Assembly (NCBI GenBank): GCA_028749105.1
Contig: JAQUQF010000102.1
Coordinates: 1-6,426 of the forward strand
Direction: 5' to 3'
From: Acidobacteriota bacterium
GTDB lineage: Bacteria > Acidobacteriota > Aminicenantia > UBA2199
DNA: 6,426 nucleotides
Under the pieces are notes generated by a model. That model searched no databases. It saw only the letters and a program-made list of their open reading frames with translations, and was not told where the DNA came from. Numbering within the stretch: the first letter of the stretch is position 1; every line of letters starts with the position of its first letter. A program made the translations under genes and the position numbers. This document shows, one piece after another, positions 1 to 6,426 of the stretch.

Positions 1-890
1 ATGCGGCGCCGGACATCGGAGACGATGACGTTCTTCTGGACATACTCATAGGTCCAGAACTTGACCAGGTAATTCAGCGCAAAATCGCCGAAGTCAACCA
101 GCAGCACGACCGGCTGCGGGTCGCGGCAGATAGCGGGCGCCGCTTCCAGGGACTTGAGAATGACCGCGCTGACGCGGTCGGGGCTGTCCTGGTAGCCGGC
201 GCCGACCTTGATCTTCAGGGCCACGGGCTCGTGCCGCGAGCCGTAAATCAGGACTTCGGCCTTCGATGCCGTTTGGTTGGGGATGACGATCAATTCGCGG
301 TCGAAGCCGCGGATCTTGAATGAGCGCCAGCCGAACTGTTCCACGCGTCCCTCGCGCTCGCCGATGCGCACCCAGTCGCCGATCTTGAAGGAGTCCTCGA
401 AATTCAGGATGATGCCCGAGAAGAGGTTGCCCAGTATGTCCTGCAGGGCGAAGCCGGCCACCACGGTCAGGACAGCCGACGAGGCCAGCAGCACCGTGAG
501 GTCCTGATGCAGGTAATAGCGCACGATGAGCAGGATGCCGACGACGAAAAGGAGGAAGACGACCACGTCCTTGATCAGCTTGGGATAGCGCACCCCCTGC
601 TTGCCCAGGACCAGGTAATCGAAAATGAAATGGACCAGCGCCTTGACGGCCAGGACCACCAGGAGGAACCAGAACAGCAGCCAAAGGAAAAAGAGCAGTC
701 GCGAGGAAAAGGGGAAATTCCTCAGCCACGCGCTGCTGAACAGGGAGATGGCCGCGCTCAGGAAGAAGAGCAACATCAGCTGCGGCAGGGCCTGGCGGAA
801 CAGGCCACCGCCCTTTGCTTTGCCGCTGGTGAAGAACAGGGCCAGCGCCAGCAGCAGGAACAGCAGCGGCAAGGCGAACAGCCAGTTCAT
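1..890 (-). CDS. MscS-family mechanosensitive ion channel (3' end outside window)
   Basis: This is a small-conductance mechanosensitive channel of the inner membrane; the family opens under membrane tension to release solutes during hypo-osmotic shock. The minus-strand frame is open from ATG 890 to the window edge, giving 296 codons with no stop seen. Hydrophobic segments lie at about residues 1-20, 38-54, 64-87, 106-126 and 132-164. The last is the pore helix: GFALQDILGNLFSGI (146-160) has the Ala/Gly-rich MscS pattern. The beta domain follows, with FKIGDWVRIG (168-177), GRVEQFGWRSFKIR (181-194) and the hallmark VIPN (202-205). The cytoplasmic alpha/beta domain is mostly present and is cut at about residue 296. 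The start is supported by GGAGG at 898-902, seven bases upstream. It lies 58 bases downstream of the lipoprotein gene and is probably co-transcribed with it. The family call is firm; the subtype is not, because the C-terminus, where some relatives carry an extra domain, is missing. Confidence 0.93.
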   Translation of the reverse strand, partial: MNWLFALPLLFLLLALALFFTSGKAKGGGLFRQALPQLMLLFFLSAAISLFSSAWLRNFPFSSRLLFFLWLLFWFLLVVLAVKALVHFIFDYLVLGKQGVRYPKLIKDVVVFLLFVVGILLIVRYYLHQDLTVLLASSAVLTVVAGFALQDILGNLFSGIILNFEDSFKIGDWVRIGEREGRVEQFGWRSFKIRGFDRELIVIPNQTASKAEVLIYGSRHEPVALKIKVGAGYQDSPDRVSAVILKSLEAAPAICRDPQPVVLLVDFGDFALNYLVKFWTYEYVQKNVIVSDVRRR

Positions 891-904
891 GGCGGTACCT
901 CCGG

Positions 905-925
905 GCGGCGGCCGAACGCCGCCGC
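905..925 (-). promoter_or_regulatory. GC-rich hairpin directly upstream of the mscS-type ribosome binding site
   Basis: Arms 905-912 and 918-925 are perfect 8-bp inverted repeats made only of G and C, with a five-base loop (GUUCG when read on the minus strand). The hairpin ends two bases before the GGAGG of the channel gene and lies within the 58-base gap after the lipoprotein stop codon. No T-tract follows it on the minus strand, so it does not look like a standard intrinsic terminator for the lipoprotein gene. The dyad is seen directly. A role in mRNA stability or in setting channel translation is inference. Confidence 0.45.
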
Positions 926-948
926 AAGAAAAATCAGGCGCAAACGGT

Positions 949-1995
949 CTACTGGGCGGGCAGAGGCTCCAGCGGCACCGTCTCGACCGGCGCCGGCGTC
1001 GCGGCCATGCTCTGGGCCTTGTTCTTGGCCTTGGCCCCCAGCTTGTCCAGCAGCGCCTCCGAGAGGGTGAATGTCAGCTTGATGTGGTCGGCGGCCGAAC
1101 TCAGCTGGATGCCGTTGAGCAGTTCGCCCAGCTCGGGTTCCTTGGCGGCGCCCATGGCGCCCAGCGACTTCAGGCCGTTGAGCATGTCGACGATCTGCTT
1201 GTTGCCCGCCTCGTTGTTGGAGATCAGGCGCAGTTCGCCGGCCAGGACCTTGTTCTTGAAGTCGGCGACGGCGGTGAAAGCTTCGGCCTTGCTCAAGTCG
1301 ATGGGCATCATGCCGCCGGCCGGCGCTTCCTTCATTTTGGTGGGGATGTTGCCCACGGCCAGCCAGAACATGCTCTTTTTGTCGAGCTTGTCGACATACT
1401 TCATCAGCGCAGCGGTCTTCAGGACGCTCTGGCCCTTTTTCGCCGCCAGGTCGATGGCCTGCTTCACCGGCTCGGGCGAACCGGCCACGATGGTCCCCTT
1501 GTTCAGGAAGGCCAGGCGCATGTCCTTGGAGGAATCGTCGCTCTTCAGTGTGAACAGCGTGCGGCCGCCGTAGCTTTCCTCGGCCATGACGACCTTCTTG
1601 CTCTTCAGGACGGACAGCAGCTTGGCCTCGTCGTACTTCAGGTTGACGACGCCCAGGGCCTTGGGGTCCTTGTCTTCGAAACTGCCGTAGAGGGCGACGA
1701 CAACCGCGTAGACGTCTTTCTGCAGGTCAATGCCGGTCTGCTGCATGAAATCCTGGTAATCCTTGAATTCCTTGGCTCCCTTGGCGTTCTTCTGCCAGTC
1801 TTCCTTCAGGGCCTTGTCGAAAAAATTCAAGTTGGAGAAGCGCTGGAAATCAAAGGCCATGAGCATGATGGGGCCTGCGGGAACCATGGTCAGCATGGCC
1901 TCGCTGCTCATCTGGCCGGCGGCTTTTTTCTTGCAGGCCGGAACCAGCACCAGCATCACCAGGACCAATGACAACGTCACCATCTTTTTTTTCAT
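949..1995 (-). CDS. Predicted secreted lipoprotein, unknown function
   Basis: This 348-residue protein carries a lipoprotein signal: a basic start (MKKK), a hydrophobic core (residues 5-18) and a lipobox ending VPAC, with Cys21 as the likely lipidated residue. The mature protein should be membrane-anchored on the outer face of the inner membrane or in the outer membrane. It is soluble in character, Lys- and Ala-rich, with no further membrane helix. Blocks such as YAVVVALYGSF (about 96-106), GVVNLKY, GGRTLFTL and AFLNKGTIVAGSPEPVKQA have a style seen in uncharacterised bacterial lipoproteins (DUF3352-like by general impression only). The C-terminus is Pro/Ala-rich and low in complexity (about 331-348). 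The start at 1995 is backed by AAGGAG at 2001-2006, five bases upstream; the stop is TAG at 949-951. The gene precedes the MscS-type channel on the same strand. I do not recognise a biochemical function. Confidence 0.85.
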   Translation of the reverse strand: MKKKMVTLSLVLVMLVLVPACKKKAAGQMSSEAMLTMVPAGPIMLMAFDFQRFSNLNFFDKALKEDWQKNAKGAKEFKDYQDFMQQTGIDLQKDVYAVVVALYGSFEDKDPKALGVVNLKYDEAKLLSVLKSKKVVMAEESYGGRTLFTLKSDDSSKDMRLAFLNKGTIVAGSPEPVKQAIDLAAKKGQSVLKTAALMKYVDKLDKKSMFWLAVGNIPTKMKEAPAGGMMPIDLSKAEAFTAVADFKNKVLAGELRLISNNEAGNKQIVDMLNGLKSLGAMGAAKEPELGELLNGIQLSSAADHIKLTFTLSEALLDKLGAKAKNKAQSMAATPAPVETVPLEPLPAQ

Positions 1996-2137
1996 GTTTT
2001 CTCCTTCGTTTGCGCACGAGCAGGCGCGGACACTGCCGGCGGCGCAGAATATAGCATAACGGAAAAAAAAAGGAAATGGTTCACGCCCCGGATCAAGAAC
2101 TTTTCACCTGTTGCCTGCGTATAGCCTGACGAAAACA
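1996..2137. other. Divergent intergenic region
   Basis: These 142 bases separate the minus-strand lipoprotein gene from the plus-strand transporter operon and should hold both promoters. Visible elements are the lipoprotein Shine-Dalgarno at 2001-2006, an AT-rich stretch at 2048-2059, a run of nine A at 2062-2070, and a TATAGC at 2120-2125 that could be a -10 box for the transporter operon. No matching -35 box lies at 16-18 bases from TATAGC. I see no convincing operator palindrome and no RNA gene. Confidence 0.6.
2048..2076 (-). promoter_or_regulatory. Possible weak promoter for the lipoprotein/channel unit
   Basis: On the minus strand, TATATT (2053-2048) makes a fair -10 box (five of six to TATAAT). 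Seventeen bases upstream is TTTCCT (2076-2071), only three of six to TTGACA, and the spacer contains most of a T-run. It lies about 50 bases before the lipoprotein start. An overlapping TATGCT (2058-2053) is an alternative -10. The placement is sensible but the -35 match is poor, so this is a candidate only. Confidence 0.28.
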
Positions 2138-3050
<913 letters not shown>

Positions 3051-3061
<11 letters not shown>

Positions 3062-3901
3062 GGAAAAAGGCTACCGCCACTGGGAGGGGACGCTGCGCGC
3101 TTCGCGCCACGACTGGCTGCCCATCGCCCGCAACGGCATCCGCGCCGTCTTCAAGAAGAAGTACGCCAAGCTCATCTTCTCCCTGTGCGCCTCGAGCTTC
3201 TTCGTTTTCCTGGCCGCGGTATACGCCTCGACCAAGCCCGAGCTGAAGATCCTCGGCGAACTCGTGCGGCTGCTCAAGAGCGACGCCGAGCTTTTCAAGA
3301 CGTTCTACGCCAACGGCTTCCTCACCTTCATGCTGATCGTCCTCAGCGTGTTCAGCGGCGCCGACCTGATCTCCACCGACCTGAAGTTCAAGGCCTTTCC
3401 CCTCTATTTCTCGCGCCCCCTCTCGCGCGGCGACTACCTGGCGGGGAAATTCGCCGTCATCCTCTTCTACCTCCTGGCCTTCACCCTGGTGCCGGGCATC
3501 CTGCTGCTGCTGTTCAAGATGCTGTTCACCGGCAGCCTGGCGGTCTCGCCCGTGCTGCTGCTGGCCATCCTGGCCTTCCCCGTGATCGAGTGCCTGTGCC
3601 TGGCCTCGCTGACCCTGGCCCTCTCCATCCTCAGCCCCAACATCAAGTTCATCCAGATTGCCATTTTCCTCGTCTATGTCTTTTCCAACTCACTGGCGCA
3701 GATGCTCAAGGCCATCTTCAAGAGCGACTACGCCTTCCTGGCCTCTTTGCAGGGCAACATCGAGCAGCTGGCGAGCTATCTGTTCGGCGTGAAGCCGGCC
3801 TACCATTTCCCCGGCTGGCTCTCGCTGCTGCTGCCGCTGGCGATCACGGCCCTCTCCTTCTGGCTCCTGGCCTGGCGCATCAGGAAAGCGGAGGCAAGCT
3901 C

Positions 3902-3905
<4 letters not shown>
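3051..3905 (+). CDS. ABC-2 type transporter permease subunit 1
   Basis: This 284-residue integral membrane protein probably forms part of the translocation pore driven by the flanking ATPases. The N-terminal cytoplasmic segment has GYRHWEGTL (7-15), matching the Y-R-x-W/Y-x-G motif often seen at the start of ABC-2 permeases of this type. About six hydrophobic segments follow, at roughly 38-60, 87-108, 131-157, 164-190, 200-216 and 255-276. Between the second and third is the cytoplasmic block DLKFKAFPLYFSRPLSRGDY (109-128) leading to AGK, the conserved 'PLSR...GK' loop thought to contact the ATPase. The start at 3051 overlaps the upstream stop by 11 bases and has GAGG at 3042-3045, five bases away, so translation is probably coupled. 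The final TGA overlaps the next ATG by four bases. Fold assignment is secure; the transported molecule is not inferable. Confidence 0.93.
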
Positions 3906-4824
<919 letters not shown>

Positions 4825-4828
<4 letters not shown>

Positions 4829-5619
4829 CCATGAAAGACAACCACCCCATCCGCATCCTGTTCGGCAGTTTTTTCAGCTCCGGCCTCCGGGCCAAGCGCA
4901 CGCGGGTGTTCATGCTGCTGGCCATGGTCCCGGTCCTGCTGATGCTGGCCGCCCGCGTCATGCAGGGCGTCGGCACCGTGTCGGCCGGCGATGTCGCCGG
5001 TTTTTTCAGCCACTTCATGCTCTCGCTGTACTTCCAGCTGCTCATCCCGGTTCTGGCCCTGTTCTTCGGCTCGAGCATCGTCAACGACGAGCTGGACAAC
5101 AAAACCCTGGTCTACCTGACCACCGTGCCGGTGCGCCGCCGTTCCGTGCTGCTGGGCAAATACCTGGCCGCCCTGCTGCTGGCCGCCCTGCTGATCATCG
5201 CCGGCTTCCTGCTCTGCTTCCTGGCTGCCTCGCTCACCCGCCTGGGCGACGCCGCCGTCTGGGAGGAGCTGGGCCTGTTTCTCGGCACCTCGCTGCTGGC
5301 CCTGTCCTGCTACAGCGCCCTGTTCACCGCCCTCGGTGCCTTCATGAAAAAGTCGATCCTCAGCGGCCTGTTCTTCGTCTTCGGCTGGGAGAGCGTGGTG
5401 CAGTACTTCCCGGGCGTCACCCAGAAGTTCACCATCGTCCATTGGGTCAAGTCGCTGCTGCCCATTCCACCGGGCCAGAACAGCTTCCTCAGCTTCCAGC
5501 TGCAGCCTTCCCCTGCCCTGGAGTCGGTGCTGGTGCTCCTCGCCGCCAGCCTGCTCTTCCTCTATCTCGCGATCTTCATCTTCGAGCGCAAGGAATATAT
5601 CTTATCTGACAACGCCTGA
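4825..5619 (+). CDS. ABC-2 type transporter permease subunit 2
   Basis: This 264-residue membrane protein closes the operon. Hydrophobic segments lie at about 28-48, 63-84, 112-137, 149-171, 177-197 and 233-253. Between the second and third is the conserved cytoplasmic loop SSIVNDELDNKTLVYL (83-98) with TVPVRRR (100-106) and LGKY (110-113), the 'E-x-x-x-KT-x-x-YL...P-x-x-R...GK' pattern of ABC-2 permeases. It lacks the N-terminal Y-R-x-W-x-G motif of permease 1, so the two are not simple duplicates. Two starts are possible. ATG 4825 gives a four-base ATGA overlap with the upstream stop. ATG 4831 (two residues shorter) has GGGA at 4820-4823 seven bases away and may be the better initiator. No clear intrinsic terminator follows in the next 75 bases. 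Confidence 0.92.
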
Positions 5620-5692
5620 GCCGTATTCATTCAAACTGTTCTCTGAAGCCTGAATTGGCCGACAGATTTTCGCGCAATTAACAATTCTATTA

Positions 5693-5721
5693 TTGACATT
5701 GCCATTCACACCTGTTATCTT
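5693..5721 (+). promoter_or_regulatory. Sigma70-type promoter of the toxin-antitoxin cassette
   Basis: A consensus -35 box TTGACA (5693-5698) is followed, after exactly 17 bases, by TATCTT (5716-5721), which matches the -10 consensus at four of six positions. The stretch just upstream (5676-5692) is AT-rich and could act as an UP element. Transcription would start near 5728, giving a leader of about 16 bases that contains the Shine-Dalgarno. The -10 box lies inside the palindrome at 5717-5732, so a bound repressor would block polymerase. Boxes and spacing are seen directly; activity is inferred. Confidence 0.72.
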
Positions 5722-5732
5722 ACATGTAAGAT
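5717..5732. promoter_or_regulatory. Perfect 16-bp palindrome, likely antitoxin operator
   Basis: The sequence ATCTTACATGTAAGAT is identical to its own reverse complement across all 16 bases. It covers five of the six bases of the -10 box and the expected transcription start, and ends one base before the ribosome binding site of the antitoxin gene. AbrB/MazE-fold antitoxins usually bind such dyads in their own promoters to autoregulate, and the toxin often strengthens binding. The palindrome is seen; the protein that binds it is inferred from position and family. Confidence 0.7.
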
Positions 5733-5737
5733 GGAGG
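5733..5737 (+). promoter_or_regulatory. Shine-Dalgarno that fixes the antitoxin start
   Basis: GGAGG sits six bases before ATG 5744. An upstream in-frame TTG (5693) is part of the -35 box, so it cannot be the translation start of a transcript made from that promoter. This site therefore decides in favour of the short 89-residue antitoxin. Confidence 0.8.
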
Positions 5738-5743
5738 CGGGAC

Positions 5744-6013
5744 ATGGAAAACATCGATTTCACGCGCTTGTCGTCCAAGGGGCAGATCGTCGTGCCGCGG
5801 CGCATCCGCGAACGCCTGCGCCTGGCCGACGGCGAGATTTTCCTCATTTTCGGCACCGACGACACACTGGTACTTAAACGGGTGCAAAAGCCCTCCATAA
5901 CCGAGTTCAACGCACTGCTGGCGCAAAGCCGCAAACTGGCAAAGGAAAAGGGCCTTACTAAGAAAGACATGGAGCGCGCCATAGCGGACATCCGCAATGC
6001 GAATCGTCGTTGA
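5744..6013 (+). CDS. AbrB/MazE-fold antitoxin (SpoVT-AbrB domain)
   Basis: This 89-residue protein should neutralise the PIN toxin encoded next to it and repress their shared promoter. Residues 6-47 form a swapped-hairpin AbrB DNA-binding domain: LSSKGQIVVPRRIRERL (9-25) is the canonical 'S-x-KGQ-x-x-x-P-x-x-IR' motif, and ADGEIFLIF then LVLKRV complete the second half. The C-terminal part (about 50-89) is charged and predicted helical, as expected for the segment that wraps the toxin in VapB-type antitoxins. The 3' end overlaps the toxin gene by 17 bases, the usual tight antitoxin-then-toxin order. It has its own promoter and a palindromic operator. The alternative reading, a stand-alone transition-state regulator, is unlikely given the PIN partner. 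Confidence 0.92.
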   Translation: MENIDFTRLSSKGQIVVPRRIRERLRLADGEIFLIFGTDDTLVLKRVQKPSITEFNALLAQSRKLAKEKGLTKKDMERAIADIRNANRR

Positions 6014-6410
6014 CACGAACGTCCTGGTATCGGGGATGCACTGGGGCGGAATCCCAGCCGAGGTCGTTAAGGCCTGGGCCAATGGCCGCATTGAAGTCGT
6101 CTGTTCGGCGGAGATCATCCGCGAATACAGCGAAGTCTTGCACCGCATTAACCGGGAAATGCCCCCGGATAAACTAGATGGAATGCTATCATTCTTAATC
6201 AGTCAGTCTGAAATCGTTCAGCCCAATCATTGGTTCAAGATCATTCTGGAAGACCCCGGCGATGACAAGTTCATCGATTGCGCCTTTCATGCCCAAGCCA
6301 ACATGATCATCTCGGGAGACAAGCATCTTTTGAAGCTTGAAAAATTCGGGCCGATTCTAATACTATCGCCGTCTGAATTTAAAAAGAAATTTCGACGCCT
6401 TTTTTGCTGA
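5997..6410 (+). CDS. PIN-domain ribonuclease toxin (VapC-like, TIGR00305-type family)
   Basis: This 137-residue protein is a probable Mg2+-dependent endoribonuclease; PIN toxins of TA systems cleave RNA and halt translation when free of antitoxin. The expected acidic residues are present: Asp6 in VVDTNVLVSG (4-13), Glu43 in SAEIIREYSEVL (37-48), Asp89/Asp90 in DPGDDKFIDCA (86-96) and Asp108 in ISGDKHLL (105-112). The end, LILSPSEF (121-128), also fits the TIGR00305/PIN_3 family, and the length is complete, so the toxin looks intact. ATG 5997 lies inside the antitoxin gene (17-base overlap) with no strong Shine-Dalgarno, suggesting translation coupled to the antitoxin. Base composition drops along the gene: a hand count of 6171-6400 gives about 43% G+C, well below the transporter genes, pointing to transfer from another genome. 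The RNA target cannot be told from sequence. Confidence 0.92.
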   Translation: MRIVVDTNVLVSGMHWGGIPAEVVKAWANGRIEVVCSAEIIREYSEVLHRINREMPPDKLDGMLSFLISQSEIVQPNHWFKIILEDPGDDKFIDCAFHAQANMIISGDKHLLKLEKFGPILILSPSEFKKKFRRLFC

Positions 6411-6426
6411 CAGCCCAGAATCTGCG

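Noticed and set aside
94..927. Long minus-strand open frame rich in Arg, Pro and Gly
   Set aside because: It overlaps the MscS-type channel in another frame; the channel frame has canonical motifs and a Shine-Dalgarno, while this one has no recognisable domain and the biased composition of a GC-rich shadow frame.
625..1971. A 448-codon plus-strand open frame antisense to the lipoprotein and channel
   Set aside because: Its composition (His/Gln/Arg-rich, low complexity) is that of a reverse-complement shadow; the opposite strand encodes a clear lipoprotein signal and MscS motifs.
2076..2129. A 17-codon ATG frame ending eight bases before ATPase 1, possible leader peptide
   Set aside because: The purine-rich site abuts its ATG too closely for normal initiation, and the peptide has no regulatory codon runs; chance is the simpler explanation.
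5620..5675. Possible terminator after the transporter operon
   Set aside because: Only short, interrupted complementary stretches (ATTCA/TGAAT) are present, with no stable stem followed by a T-tract.
6370..6410. A-run and T-run at the end of the toxin gene as a terminator
   Set aside because: The only pairing is a six-base, nearly all A-T stem with a long loop, lying inside the coding sequence; too weak to call.

Overview
The window comes from a GC-rich bacterium. Hand-counted 60-base samples of the central genes run from about 58% to 82% G+C. The lipoprotein signal, Shine-Dalgarno sites and codon use are all bacterial. The taxon cannot be fixed from the sequence; an Acidobacteriota/Aminicenantota-like or deltaproteobacterial-like lineage is a guess from the overall style of the proteins.

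Layout. (1) Positions 1-1995, minus strand: a secreted lipoprotein of unknown function (1995 to 949), followed after 58 bases by an MscS-family mechanosensitive channel (890 down to the window edge, C-terminus missing). They look like one transcription unit, with a strong GC hairpin just before the channel's ribosome binding site. (2) Positions 1996-2137: a divergent intergenic region. (3) Positions 2138-5619, plus strand: four tightly coupled genes in the order ATPase, permease, ATPase, permease, with overlaps of 11, 4 and 4 bases. They encode one or two ABC-2 type transporters, probably exporters, of unknown substrate. (4) Positions 5620-5743: a spacer holding a good sigma70-type promoter whose -10 box lies inside a perfect 16-bp palindrome. 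(5) Positions 5744-6410, plus strand: a two-gene toxin-antitoxin cassette, with an AbrB/MazE-fold antitoxin overlapping a PIN-domain ribonuclease toxin by 17 bases. The 3' part of the toxin gene is about 43% G+C (6171-6400, hand count), clearly below the genes to its left, which suggests horizontal acquisition.

How the parts work together. The transporter operon should assemble into a membrane complex from two nucleotide-binding subunits and two membrane subunits. The lipoprotein/channel pair faces the cell envelope. The toxin-antitoxin cassette looks independent, with its own self-regulated promoter. I see no CRISPR array, tRNA, rRNA, insertion sequence or other obviously new system. The most specific non-coding signal is the palindromic operator ahead of the antitoxin gene.
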